NCBI GenBank assembly: GCA_947628725.1
Contig: CANRAQ010000025.1
Span: forward strand, 1-14,368
Direction: 5' to 3'
Source of the DNA: an uncultured Bacilli bacterium
Lineage (GTDB): Bacteria; Bacillota_I; Bacilli_A; RF39; UBA660
DNA length: 14,368 nt
In this document: in pieces, positions 1-7,366 of the stretch
Layout of the letters: the number at the start of each line of letters is the position of its first letter
How positions within the stretch are numbered: the stretch's first letter is position 1
Notes under the pieces: model-generated
Told to the model about the DNA's origin: nothing
What the model saw: the letters and a program-made list of their open reading frames with translations, nothing else
The model's database searches: none
Program-made: the position numbers and the translations under genes

Positions 1-10
1 AAATGAGTGC

Positions 11-595
11 TTACTTTTTTATAGATATTGATACGCCATCACCTAAATTATACATAGTAGTATCATAATTAGGATTAGACTTTAAAAATTCTATATACTT
101 TTTAATTTTTCTAACTAATTGTCTAGTATTTCTATTATTAGTTTTAGTTTCATCTTCAACTAATCCATGAAAAGATAAGTTATCACTTACTATGACTCCA
201 CCTTTTTTTAAATTTTTATCGAATTTATCAAAAAATTTAATATATTGACTTTTAGCAGCATCTATAAATATCAAATCATATTCACTATCGAGATTAACAT
301 TTAAAGCATCATCTAATATAACATTAATTCTATCTGATAGATTAAAGTCATTGATATTTTTGAGTGCTAAATCATATCTATCTACATCTCTTTCGATAGT
401 AGTTACTTTTATATCATCACTTACTAGAGCCATCTTAATTGAACTATACCCTATTGCAGTACCTATTTCTAAAATATTTTTAATATTATTTTCTTTTATA
501 TAATTAGTTAAAAATTCTATTCCATCTTTTTGCATTATAGGTATATTATTTTTTTTAGCAAATTCTTCTAACTTTTCTAGTCGTATGTGTACCAT
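11..595 (-). CDS. trmR: tRNA 5-hydroxyuridine O-methyltransferase TrmR (YrrM), class I SAM-dependent
   Basis: A 194-residue class I SAM-dependent O-methyltransferase. In Bacillus the orthologue YrrM/TrmR methylates 5-hydroxyuridine at the tRNA wobble position to give mo5U. Visible motifs are the SAM-binding loop ILEIGTAIGYSS (about residues 41-52), the acidic residue after strand 2 (TTIERD), FIDAAKSQY (about 109-117) and VSDNLSF (about 136-142); the aspartates of the last two are the usual metal ligands of this family. The length is normal. The start codon at 595 lies inside the last codons of mltG, a 19-base overlap, with GAGG about 8 bases upstream, so translation is probably coupled. It is the last gene of the ireB-ruvX-DUF1292-mltG-trmR operon, the same order as in Bacillus subtilis, which strengthens the TrmR call over a generic catechol-type O-methyltransferase. 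Confidence 0.9.
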   Translation of the reverse strand: MVHIRLEKLEEFAKKNNIPIMQKDGIEFLTNYIKENNIKNILEIGTAIGYSSIKMALVSDDIKVTTIERDVDRYDLALKNINDFNLSDRINVILDDALNVNLDSEYDLIFIDAAKSQYIKFFDKFDKNLKKGGVIVSDNLSFHGLVEDETKTNNRNTRQLVRKIKKYIEFLKSNPNYDTTMYNLGDGVSISIKK

Positions 596-1647
596 AAACC
601 AGCCTCTATTAAATCTCTTCTTTTTTGTAAGTGTTCTTCATATGTTTTAGAAAAATATGTCTCTCCATTTAAATCTGATACAAAGTAATAATTGTCACTA
701 CTTGTTGAATAAAGTACTGCAATAATTGAATCTATACTAGGATTACATATTGGACCTATTGGTAATTTACCTGCTAAAAAATCACTGCGTGTATTATAAT
801 AATTAGGATCATCTATTTCATATTGATATAAATCTCTTTCATTCATTTCAATCTTTGCGGCATAATATGTAGTAACATCACTACCTAGACTCCATCCTGC
901 ATTTAATCTATTGAAAAATACTCCAGCAATACCTTTTCTATCATTACTTTTACCTCCTTCAAGTTCTATAATAGAGGCAAGAGTTAATATTTCATGAGGT
1001 GAATATTTATTATTTAAAATATCATTTTTATATTTTTCTAATTGTTTTTCAGTTTCATCTAGCATAACTTTAAATATTTCTTTAATAGTTACATCCTTAT
1101 TTTTAAATTCATATGTATTTGGATATAAATATCCTTCTAGTGGATAATATATATTGCTATCAAGTATACTGTTATCTATAAACCAATAAGTATTTATTAA
1201 TTCATTTAAATAATTTTTATCTTGTAATAAAGAATAAATAGAAGATTCTGGATTATTAGTATTTTCACTAATAGTAGTGGCTATATAGCGCATATTTTTT
1301 CCTTCTTTAAATGTAATAACAATAGCGTCTGGATTATAGGTATTTCCTTTAGAAAATACATTTACTATATCTTTAACACTCATATTTTTATTTAATTTAT
1401 ATGTTCCAGCATCTATATTTTTAACATTATTTAGTTTTATATATATTTTAAAACATAATTTATTTTTAATTAATCCTTCACTTTTTAATTTATCTATGAC
1501 ACTATAGTATGTACTGCCACTTTCAACCATAAAGTCAACTTCACTTGAATTACTACTAACTGCTTTTAAATTTACATTATAAAAAATTATACAACCTAAT
1601 ATTATTAATACTATTAAACTAGGTATTATTATAAAAAGTTTTTTCAT
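577..1647 (-). CDS. mltG: Endolytic peptidoglycan transglycosylase MltG (YceG-like)
   Basis: Membrane-anchored endolytic murein transglycosylase that cleaves nascent glycan strands outside the membrane and so sets glycan chain ends. From the ATG at 1647 the protein has 356 residues: MKK, a single hydrophobic signal-anchor (about residues 4-23), a LysM-like N-terminal region containing AGTYKLNKNMS, then the YceG catalytic domain. The signature LASIIELEGGKSNDRK is present and its first Glu (about residue 228) corresponds to the catalytic Glu of E. coli MltG. The family block GKLPIGPICNPS also follows. A longer frame opens at 1704, but that start would overlap the DUF1292 gene and put 19 charged residues before the membrane segment, so I prefer 1647. 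The only good Shine-Dalgarno (AAAGGTGA, 1678-1671) sits about 23 bases upstream, with a small hairpin between (see findings). Third or fourth gene of a conserved operon. Confidence 0.93.
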   Translation of the reverse strand: MKKLFIIIPSLIVLIILGCIIFYNVNLKAVSSNSSEVDFMVESGSTYYSVIDKLKSEGLIKNKLCFKIYIKLNNVKNIDAGTYKLNKNMSVKDIVNVFSKGNTYNPDAIVITFKEGKNMRYIATTISENTNNPESSIYSLLQDKNYLNELINTYWFIDNSILDSNIYYPLEGYLYPNTYEFKNKDVTIKEIFKVMLDETEKQLEKYKNDILNNKYSPHEILTLASIIELEGGKSNDRKGIAGVFFNRLNAGWSLGSDVTTYYAAKIEMNERDLYQYEIDDPNYYNTRSDFLAGKLPIGPICNPSIDSIIAVLYSTSSDNYYFVSDLNGETYFSKTYEEHLQKRRDLIEAGLWYTYD

Positions 1648-1654
1648 AAAAGAA

Positions 1655-1671
1655 AAGAGTTTATTACTCTT
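1655..1671 (-). promoter_or_regulatory. Hairpin between the mltG Shine-Dalgarno and start codon
   Basis: On the minus strand AAGAGT (1671-1666), loop AATAA, ACTCTT (1660-1655) can form a short stem. It carries the DUF1292 stop codon in its loop side and separates the mltG Shine-Dalgarno (1678-1671) from the ATG at 1647. Folding would shorten the effective spacing to roughly 7-8 bases. Whether it folds in vivo is inference. Confidence 0.35.
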
Positions 1672-1948
1672 CACCTTTCTTAGCAGCTTCTTTTTGTAAT
1701 TCATCTAAAATAGTTTCAATTATTTTCCATTCTTTATCTGTTTCGATTGGTAATAATTTTGTTTCATCCTGATCTGGATTATATATAGAAGCATATACCT
1801 TCGTATTACCATCCTCATCTACAGTATTATCAGTATATACTATATAATTTTTATTAGTTTCATCAGATTCAAAAGTGAATAAAACCTCACAATCTATCTC
1901 TTTTCCCTCATCGTTTATTACTTTAAAAGTCATTGTCTCTTCTTTCAT
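1664..1948 (-). CDS. DUF1292 family protein (YrzB-like)
   Basis: A small acidic protein of 94 residues matching the DUF1292 family (B. subtilis YrzB): TFKVINDEGKEIDCEVLFTF at the N-terminus, then a YIVYTDN segment and a KVYASIYNPD segment before an acidic helical tail. The biochemical function of the family is not established. It begins with ATGA overlap on the ruvX stop (ATG at 1948-1946, TGA at 1947-1945) and has an excellent Shine-Dalgarno AAGGAGG at 1960-1954. Its position between ruvX and mltG is the conserved Firmicute arrangement and is the strongest evidence for the call. Confidence 0.85.
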   Translation of the reverse strand: MKEETMTFKVINDEGKEIDCEVLFTFESDETNKNYIVYTDNTVDEDGNTKVYASIYNPDQDETKLLPIETDKEWKIIETILDELQKEAAKKGEE

Positions 1949-2373
1949 ATAATCCTCCTTTTTTCTTTATCTAAATATGTTTGAAGAATGATATTTGCCG
2001 CTAAAGAATCTATACTTTTTTTTCTCTTTTTTCTAGATATATCAGCAGCTAACATATAATTTGTTGCTTCTACAGTAGTAAGTCTTTCATCTTGCATAAC
2101 TACTTCAATATTAAATTTCTTTTCTAGTTTATCTTTAAAATTTAAAGTAGTAATGCCTCTATCTCCTACAGTATTATTCATATTCTTTGGAAAACCCAAA
2201 ATAAATTTTGAAACATTATATTCTTTTACTATTGGTTCTAACTTTAAAAGTAATTCATCATAATTGCTGTCAGCAAAATGTATAGTTTTAAGTGCATTAG
2301 CAATAGTAAGTGTCTCATCACTTACAGAAACTCCTAAAGTACGAGTACCTAAATCTAAACCTAAATATCTCAT
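1945..2373 (-). CDS. ruvX: Putative pre-16S rRNA nuclease / Holliday junction resolvase-like RuvX (YqgF)
   Basis: A 142-residue RNase H-fold protein of the YqgF/RuvX family, proposed to process the 5' end of pre-16S rRNA and related to RuvC resolvases. Visible motifs: GLDLGTRTLGVSVSD at the N-terminus with the first catalytic Asp, FILGFPKNMNN in the middle, QDERLTT carrying the conserved acidic pair, and KSIDSLAANIIL with the last catalytic Asp near the C-terminus. The length is typical. Its ATG overlaps the ireB stop as ATGA (2373-2370) and no strong Shine-Dalgarno is visible upstream, so translation is probably coupled to ireB. It ends in TGA, which shows that TGA is a stop in this genome. 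Confidence 0.93.
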   Translation of the reverse strand: MRYLGLDLGTRTLGVSVSDETLTIANALKTIHFADSNYDELLLKLEPIVKEYNVSKFILGFPKNMNNTVGDRGITTLNFKDKLEKKFNIEVVMQDERLTTVEATNYMLAADISRKKRKKSIDSLAANIILQTYLDKEKRRII

Positions 2374-2615
2374 TTATTATTTATAAAGTTTTCTACTAAA
2401 ATTTCAAGTATTTTAGTTCTATCAATTTTTGAAATTTTACTTCTTGCTTCTTTATAACTTGATATATATCCAGGATCTCCGCTCATTAAAAATCCAACTA
2501 TTTGATTTACAGGATTATATCCTCTATCCTCTAAAATAGAAGATACTTCTTTAATAATGCCTGATACATATTCATTTTGAATATCATTAGAATCATAAAT
2601 TTTTGTATTTTCCAT
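2370..2615 (-). CDS. ireB: IreB family regulatory phosphoprotein (UPF0297)
   Basis: An 81-residue protein of the IreB/UPF0297 family. In Enterococcus, IreB is phosphorylated by the PASTA Ser/Thr kinase IreK and tunes cephalosporin tolerance and cell-wall homeostasis. The family core is clear: EDRGYNPVNQIVGFLMSGDPGYI (about residues 29-51), followed by KEARSKISKIDR and a helical C-terminus. A Thr at position 4 lies where the enterococcal protein is phosphorylated, though equivalence is inference. It is the first gene of its operon. Directly upstream is a good promoter (2646-2674), and no alaS precedes it, unlike in many Bacilli. Confidence 0.93.
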   Translation of the reverse strand: MENTKIYDSNDIQNEYVSGIIKEVSSILEDRGYNPVNQIVGFLMSGDPGYISSYKEARSKISKIDRTKILEILVENFINNK

Positions 2616-2645
2616 ATCATCACTCTCTCACTTTAATACAATCTA

Positions 2646-2674
2646 ATTTTATCATACTTTAATATTTTTGTAAA
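2646..2674 (-). promoter_or_regulatory. Sigma-A type promoter of the ireB-trmR operon
   Basis: On the minus strand a -35 box TTTACA (2674-2669), a 17-base spacer and a -10 box TAAAAT (2651-2646) preceded by TG (extended -10). It ends about 30 bases upstream of the ireB start codon. Spacing is ideal and both boxes are close to consensus. Confidence 0.75.
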
Positions 2675-2689
2675 TACAAACAATAATAA

Positions 2690-2718
2690 AAGAATTTACC
2701 TCTTATTAGTAAATTCTT
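2690..2718 (-). terminator. Rho-independent terminator after the trmD operon
   Basis: Perfect 10-base inverted repeat AAGAATTTAC (2690-2699) / GTAAATTCTT (2709-2718) with a 9-base loop, followed on the minus strand by a T-rich TTTATTATTG tract. It overlaps the last codons of the upstream gene. The stem is AT-rich and the T-run is interrupted, so termination may be partial. Confidence 0.55.
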
Positions 2719-3451
2719 CATCTTCCGTTATATAACTTGAATTTTCTCCTCTATAACCTAATTCTAAATCTCCTGGATAGTTTTCAACATCAGCATAATT
2801 TTGAAATCTTTTTGGAATATATTCTTCTTTAATAATTTCTACTTGATTACGAAATTTATCTAACTTTAATTTTTCATTATATTTTATTACAAACATAACT
2901 AGTCTTCTAAGACCTACATAATTAATTTCACCATTTTCTTTTTTAGTTTCACGCTCTATTAAATCGCGTATACCAATATTAAATTCATTATAAATAGTTC
3001 TATTAATTTCACTAGAATTTACACCATTTATATAATTCATTATAGAATAATAATTAGAATTCTGTGGAGCATTTTTACTTGGAATGTAATAAAAACTAGC
3101 AAGTTTTCTTAAAAAAGTAAAATCACCTAATTTACCTAAAATATAATCTCTTATTTTTTTAGGACTAACCATACCATTTTCATCTAACATATATTTATAT
3201 CCATTTTTATAAAATGGAGTTAATTCATATTCTTTTTCTTCACCATTTCTTTTAATTTTATAAGAAATAGTTATTTTTCCATCTAAATTTATTCCATAAA
3301 GTTGTCCTATTTCTTCTTTTAATTCATTTTCATTATTACATGATGAGGTAAATTCATCTATATCTTTTAATGAACCATTTAATTCATAATTAACTTTCTC
3401 TATGGGATTTATACTACCTTTCTTTTTTACACTCAAATAATATTTAACCAT
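2696..3451 (-). CDS. Hypothetical protein in the trmD operon (251 aa)
   Basis: I do not recognise this 251-residue protein. It has no signal peptide or membrane segment and looks soluble, Lys- and Glu-rich and mixed alpha/beta. The N-terminal third (residues 1-90) is strand-rich with KITISYKIKRNGEEKEYELTP. Residues about 90-225 look helical and end in an amphipathic stretch with EEYIPKRFQN. The last 25 residues are acidic and polar. The start at 3451 lies 3 bases downstream of the previous stop, with AGAAGGGTAAG upstream as a plausible ribosome binding site. Position as the last gene of an operon for tRNA modification and ribosome maturation suggests co-expression with trmD but not a defined role. 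It could be a lineage-specific RNA-binding factor; that is speculation. Confidence 0.8.
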   Translation of the reverse strand: MVKYYLSVKKKGSINPIEKVNYELNGSLKDIDEFTSSCNNENELKEEIGQLYGINLDGKITISYKIKRNGEEKEYELTPFYKNGYKYMLDENGMVSPKKIRDYILGKLGDFTFLRKLASFYYIPSKNAPQNSNYYSIMNYINGVNSSEINRTIYNEFNIGIRDLIERETKKENGEINYVGLRRLVMFVIKYNEKLKLDKFRNQVEIIKEEYIPKRFQNYADVENYPGDLELGYRGENSSYITEDEEFTNKR

Positions 3452-3453
3452 AT

Positions 3454-3915
3454 TTATCTTACCCTTCTTTCTTCTTTAGTTTCTTCGTATTCATAGTTTA
3501 ATTGATTTACATATTCTAATCTTCTTTTTAATTCATATTCTAATAAATAAATCTTTTTTAACAATAAATTTAAATAATTATCATCTAAATACTTTTTATA
3601 TTTATTATTAACTATACTTTTATATCTAGTTAAATCATTTAATGCTTCCCTTAAAGCATCAGATGAATCACTATCATCACTTTCTATAAAGTTAATAATT
3701 AATTTTAAGTAAGTATCTAATTTATGCTTAATTTTTCTTCTTAATACTTTTTCTATCATAGAAGGCTTAATAATTACAATTTTATTTACTACTACTCCTT
3801 CGTATTTTTTACTATTTTTTGGAGAAAAATTATATCCTCTTAATTTAGAATAATCTAAATATAGTATTTCGCGTTCTTTACCATTTTTATATATGTAATA
3901 ATGTTTTTCATTCAT
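3454..3915 (-). CDS. Hypothetical protein downstream of trmD (153 aa)
   Basis: I do not recognise this 153-residue, strongly basic protein. The first 60 residues look like a small beta-rich segment (HYYIYKNGKEREILYLDYS, then GVVVNKIVIIKPSMIEKVL). The remainder is likely alpha-helical and possibly coiled coil, with many Lys, Leu, Tyr and Glu and an acidic SDDSDSSDAL turn near residue 80. There is no membrane segment. The ATG at 3915 overlaps the end of trmD by 8 bases, so translation is probably coupled. It occupies the place where rplS (ribosomal protein L19) usually follows trmD, but it does not resemble L19. With the next gene it forms a pair that seems specific to this lineage. Confidence 0.8.
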   Translation of the reverse strand: MNEKHYYIYKNGKEREILYLDYSKLRGYNFSPKNSKKYEGVVVNKIVIIKPSMIEKVLRRKIKHKLDTYLKLIINFIESDDSDSSDALREALNDLTRYKSIVNNKYKKYLDDNYLNLLLKKIYLLEYELKRRLEYVNQLNYEYEETKEERRVR

Positions 3916-4588
3916 AAAAATTGCTCTTTTCTAATAAATCTGGTCTTCTTTCTTTTGTTCTTTTAATTTGTTCATCTAGTCTATATTTTTCAATATTAGC
4001 GTGATGTCCAGAAAGTAGTACATCAGGAACTTTCATACCTCTAAAATTTGCTGGTTGAGTATATACAGGATAATCAAGTAAGTTATTATTAAATGATTCA
4101 TTTAAATAAGATTCTTTAGTAATTACCCCATCTAATAATCTAATTATACTATCACAAATAGCCATTGCTGGAATTTCTCCTCCAGTAAGAATGAAATCTC
4201 CAATACTGATTTCTAAATCTACTATACTTCTTATTCTTTCATCAAAGCCCTCATAGTGCCCACATATAATAATAATATGTTCTAATTTAGATAATTCATA
4301 TGCCTTTTGTTGACTATATTTTACTCCTTGTGGTGTCATTAATATTACTTTAGAATTATCTTTTTTTAATTTTTCTACAGCATCAAATATAGGTTGAGGC
4401 ATCAAAACCATACCTGCTCCTCCACCAAAACTATAGTCATCAACTTTTTTATGAGGATCTAATGAAAAATCTCTAATATTATATATATTTACTTCTACTT
4501 TTTTATTTTCTATTGCTCTTTTTATTATAGATTCACTTATAAATCCATCAAACATATTTGGGAAAAGTGTTAAAATATCAATCTTCAT
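3908..4588 (-). CDS. trmD: tRNA (guanine37-N1)-methyltransferase TrmD
   Basis: SPOUT-class methyltransferase that makes m1G37 next to the anticodon and so prevents +1 frameshifting. The 226-residue protein is near full length and shows the family blocks: KIDILTLFPNMF at the N-terminus, DDYSFGGGAGMVLMPQP (about 50-66), the trefoil-knot SAM site with GHYEGFDERI and SIGDFILTGGEIPAM, and the C-terminal tRNA-binding PDVLLSGHHANIEKYR. The catalytic Asp of the GGGAGM/RI region and the knot residues appear intact. The start at 4588 is preceded by AGGGGGAT at a good distance and lies inside the end of rimM (11-base overlap). Ends in TGA. Confidence 0.97.
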   Translation of the reverse strand: MKIDILTLFPNMFDGFISESIIKRAIENKKVEVNIYNIRDFSLDPHKKVDDYSFGGGAGMVLMPQPIFDAVEKLKKDNSKVILMTPQGVKYSQQKAYELSKLEHIIIICGHYEGFDERIRSIVDLEISIGDFILTGGEIPAMAICDSIIRLLDGVITKESYLNESFNNNLLDYPVYTQPANFRGMKVPDVLLSGHHANIEKYRLDEQIKRTKERRPDLLEKSNFYE

Positions 4589-5063
4589 TATCTAATCCCC
4601 CTATATATTCGACATATATTCTATTATTATTAATATCAATTTCTTTTACAAAGTTATCGATATTAGGAATCATATGTCTTTTTTTTCCTTCTACAACTAA
4701 TAAATCATACATTTTAGATTTAAGTATTTCGGTTACTTTACCTTTATATTCACTATTATAATATACATCCATACCTATAAGTTCACTATCCAAGTATCCA
4801 TTAAACTTATATTCATCCCTATCTATATATAAGTTTAATCCTTTAAATTTAATAGCATCATTTATATCATTTATATCAACAAGGGTTATCATATCAAACA
4901 ATTTATGTACTCTATATGAATTAATGGTATATTTTTTATTATCTATATATACATTATTACCTATTTTAAATATATCATCTTTATATTTAAAATCACTTAT
5001 AATTCTTATCTCACCTTTAATTCCGTGAGTATTTACTATTTTACCTACCAATATTAAATTCAT
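4578..5063 (-). CDS. rimM: Ribosome maturation factor RimM
   Basis: A 161-residue 16S rRNA processing/30S maturation factor that binds ribosomal protein S19. The N-terminal beta-barrel starts with the canonical LVGKIVNTHGIKGEIRI (about residues 4-20), and the C-terminal PRC-barrel has ELIGMDVYYNSEYKGKVTEIL followed by LLVVEGKKRHMIPN and NFVKEIDINNNRIYVEYIGGL. Length is normal. The gene begins 3 bases after the TrmH-family gene and overlaps trmD, consistent with one transcript. The usual partner genes rpsP and ylqC are not upstream here. Confidence 0.95.
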   Translation of the reverse strand: MNLILVGKIVNTHGIKGEIRIISDFKYKDDIFKIGNNVYIDNKKYTINSYRVHKLFDMITLVDINDINDAIKFKGLNLYIDRDEYKFNGYLDSELIGMDVYYNSEYKGKVTEILKSKMYDLLVVEGKKRHMIPNIDNFVKEIDINNNRIYVEYIGGLDNED

Positions 5064-5066
5064 ATT

Positions 5067-5792
5067 TTACCTACTTAACTCATACAAAATTATACTAGTT
5101 GCTACGGCAACATTTAAACTTTCACATTTACTATTCATTGGTATATATATGTATTCATCACACATATCTAATATATTAGATTCTACACCTTTTCCCTCGT
5201 TACCCATTATTATAGCAAATTTTTCACTATTTTCAATATTTTTTAATACTTTTCCATTTTTTACACTAGTACCATATATTTTATAATCATTACATTTTAA
5301 TTCTTCTATAAAATCTATTAAATTTCTTTCAATTATGTTCATACTGAATATAAGTCCTTGAGTTGCTCTAAGTACTTTACTATTATATAAGTCTACTGAA
5401 TCTTCACTTAAAACTATAGTATCTATATTAAATGCTACACTACTTCTAATAATAGTACCTAAATTACCAGGATCTTGTATTCTATCTAATATTAATATCT
5501 TATTTCCTATATGTTTATTTTCTATCTTTTTACATATACCTATAACTTTAGGAGCATTCTCTAATTCAGTAATATAACTTAAGACACTTGAAGGTACAAA
5601 AGTTTTTGTAATATTTATATCAATATCATAACCAACACTAATTAATACCTCATCTAGTACATTATTTTTATATGCTTCTAATACTAAATGCTCTCCTTCT
5701 ATTATAAATAAATTAGATTTATCTCTATATTTTTTTTGATTTAATTTTTTAATATCCTTAATTTTTTGATTTTTTATAGACTCAATAAACAT
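5067..5792 (-). CDS. TrmH/SpoU-family RNA 2'-O-methyltransferase
   Basis: A 241-residue SPOUT methyltransferase for 2'-O-ribose methylation of rRNA or tRNA. The N-terminal SpoU substrate-binding domain (residues 1-90) begins with SIKNQKIKDIKKLNQKKYRD and contains FIIEGEHLVLEA. The catalytic domain has all three SpoU motifs: DPGNLGTIIRSS (motif 1, about 112-123), IMGNEGKGV (motif 2) and IPMNSKCESLNVAVA (motif 3). The exact nucleotide target cannot be read from the sequence; B. subtilis YsgA is a plausible counterpart. The ATG at 5792 has a strong ribosome binding site (AGAGGTGG). It is the first gene of the rimM-trmD transcript. Confidence 0.9.
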   Translation of the reverse strand: MFIESIKNQKIKDIKKLNQKKYRDKSNLFIIEGEHLVLEAYKNNVLDEVLISVGYDIDINITKTFVPSSVLSYITELENAPKVIGICKKIENKHIGNKILILDRIQDPGNLGTIIRSSVAFNIDTIVLSEDSVDLYNSKVLRATQGLIFSMNIIERNLIDFIEELKCNDYKIYGTSVKNGKVLKNIENSEKFAIIMGNEGKGVESNILDMCDEYIYIPMNSKCESLNVAVATSIILYELSR

Positions 5793-5836
5793 ATAACCAC
5801 CTCTTTAATAAACTTGTAGTTGTGTTCCTATCTAAT

Positions 5837-5842
5837 ATTATA
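5837..5842 (-). promoter_or_regulatory. Probable -10 box for the TrmH-rimM-trmD operon
   Basis: A perfect TATAAT on the minus strand, about 45 bases upstream of the first start codon and downstream of the neighbouring terminator. No convincing -35 hexamer is seen at 16-18 bases. Confidence 0.5.
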
Positions 5843-5903
5843 CTAAATTTTTAACTATTTCTGTAGTCTTTATTGCAATTTTAATAAAATGTTTTAATAA
5901 AAT

Positions 5904-5926
5904 CAAAAAATTGCGTTTCCGCAATT
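5904..5926 (-). terminator. Strong rho-independent terminator after the AAA ATPase gene
   Basis: Stem AATTGCG (5909-5915) / CGCAATT (5920-5926). On the minus strand the loop is a GAAA tetraloop, followed at once by TTTTTT. It lies 40 bases past the ATPase stop and separates it from the TrmH operon. Confidence 0.88.
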
Positions 5927-5965
5927 CATTTAAATTATAGTTTAATTACTTTTAATACTCATATA

Positions 5966-7225
5966 TTAATTTTTTAATGTACCGATTGATACAACATAAA
6001 CTCCATCTTCTCTTTTATAAGAATAATCTGCTCCTGTTAATACAACTAAAAATGTTGGTTCACCGCATTTTTTAATATCTACGCGCTCTTTAAACTTTAA
6101 AAGATTATTTGCTGCTTCATCAATATATCCAGCACCAAGTTTTATTTCTATTGCTCCCCATTTTCCACTGCTAGTTCTAAGTATTGCATCTATTTCAAAA
6201 TCTTTCTCATCACGATAGAAAGTTATATCTCCACCATAACTTTGAGTATATATTTTTAAATCTCTCATGCAAAGTGATTCAAATAAGAAACCAAATGTAT
6301 TTAAATCCTGAATTAAATCTTTAGGTTTAATTTCAAGTATTGCTGTTGCAATAGATGGATCAACAAAATATTTTTTTGGTTTAGTACGAAGAGCATATTT
6401 ACTTCTAAAGTTCAAATTTGTAACATTAACATCTTCTATTACAAATAATTTTTCTAATGTATTTAGATAATCTGTTAGAGTTGGTCTAGATATATCATCA
6501 TCAAAATTATTTTTAACATCACCTTCAATAGTTGAATTAGCAACAGGTGTTGAAATATTTCTTGCAAGGCTACGCAAAACATTCAACATCTTTTCAGGAT
6601 TTCTTTTAACTTGATCTAATTGTCTTACTTCTTCATGTACTAATGATTTAACATATTCTTTAGCAAATCTATATTTAGCATCACTTTTAACCTCAATTGA
6701 TGCAGGCCATCCACCTCTAACTATAATGCTCGCTAAATCCTCTAGTGTTAATTTAGATACACCTGAAATATCTTTTCCATCTATGATGTCAGAAAATGAT
6801 ACTTCACCAGTAGATTCTCCTGATTCAAATAAACTCATAGGGCGCATTAATACCCTAGATATTCTACCAGTTCCAGTATGCATTGTTTCTCCTTCACTTG
6901 GTCTAGCAGAACCTGTAAGAATGTACTCTCCTTTTTTTCCAGAATGATCAACATCTGTTCTAATTGAATCCCATACTACAGGATACATTTGCCATTCATC
7001 GAACATTCTTGGTTTTTCACCATTTAAAAATAATGACGGTTTAGTATTTTTAATTTCTTCATATTCTTGTTTCTTATCAGGATTTTGAAATTCAATTATG
7101 CTTTTTGCATGATGAAAACCTGTAGTAGATTTTCCACACCATTTGCACCCTTCTATAAGTACTGCTCCCATAATTTCCATAAGTTCATCTATTTCTTTAT
7201 CAACTACTCTTGGTAAATAACTCAT
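5966..7225 (-). CDS. AAA ATPase with C-terminal DUF4143 domain
   Basis: A 419-residue ATPase of the AAA_14/DUF4143 class, common in gut bacteria and archaea and of poorly known function. Visible features: a P-loop GCKWCGKSTT near residue 25-34, a Walker B-like segment PRMFDEWQ, a sensor-like YILTGSARP, the IVRGGWPA motif at the start of DUF4143, and a C-terminal nuclease-like fold with EIDAIL followed by GAIEIKLG (a D/ExK arrangement). The upstream ATG at 7243 is rejected: it would overlap the Shine-Dalgarno (GAGGAGGAG) and precede the predicted transcription start at about 7240. The start at 7225 has the ribosome binding site at the correct distance. The unit is monocistronic, with its own promoter and terminator. 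Such genes move horizontally and are often present in many copies. A toxin-antitoxin or defence role is sometimes suspected, but nothing here shows it. Confidence 0.88.
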   Translation of the reverse strand: MSYLPRVVDKEIDELMEIMGAVLIEGCKWCGKSTTGFHHAKSIIEFQNPDKKQEYEEIKNTKPSLFLNGEKPRMFDEWQMYPVVWDSIRTDVDHSGKKGEYILTGSARPSEGETMHTGTGRISRVLMRPMSLFESGESTGEVSFSDIIDGKDISGVSKLTLEDLASIIVRGGWPASIEVKSDAKYRFAKEYVKSLVHEEVRQLDQVKRNPEKMLNVLRSLARNISTPVANSTIEGDVKNNFDDDISRPTLTDYLNTLEKLFVIEDVNVTNLNFRSKYALRTKPKKYFVDPSIATAILEIKPKDLIQDLNTFGFLFESLCMRDLKIYTQSYGGDITFYRDEKDFEIDAILRTSSGKWGAIEIKLGAGYIDEAANNLLKFKERVDIKKCGEPTFLVVLTGADYSYKREDGVYVVSIGTLKN

Positions 7226-7246
7226 ATTCTCCTCCTCATACAAAAA

Positions 7247-7275
7247 ATTATATCACCATTTTACAAAAAAAGCAA
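7247..7275 (-). promoter_or_regulatory. Extended -10 promoter of the AAA ATPase gene
   Basis: On the minus strand TTGCTT (7275-7270), 17-base spacer, TATAAT (7252-7247) preceded by TG at the extended -10 position. The predicted start site is about 7240, giving a leader of only about 15 bases that is almost all ribosome binding site. Confidence 0.8.
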
Positions 7276-7305
7276 TTTTAATTTTACATTTTAGGAAAAA
7301 TATAT

Positions 7306-7325
7306 TGTTATAAATTTATATAACA
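7306..7325. repeat. Palindrome upstream of the ATPase promoter
   Basis: Inverted repeat TGTTATA (7306-7312) / TATAACA (7319-7325) separated by 6 bases, about 30 bases upstream of the -35 box of the ATPase promoter. It could be an operator, but the surrounding DNA is so AT-rich that chance is also likely. Confidence 0.25.
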
Positions 7326-7343
7326 TTATTTAAAAATTTAAAC

Positions 7344-7366
7344 AAAAAAGTGAAAAATTTCACTTT
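7344..7366 (-). terminator. Terminator of the prepilin operon
   Basis: Stem AAAGTGAA (7347-7354) / TTCACTTT (7359-7366), loop of 4 bases, running into a T6 tract on the minus strand. It overlaps the stop codon of the last prepilin gene. Confidence 0.75.

Noticed and set aside
5966..7243. ATPase start at the ATG at 7243
   Set aside because: It precedes the predicted transcription start and overlaps the Shine-Dalgarno of the ATG at 7225.
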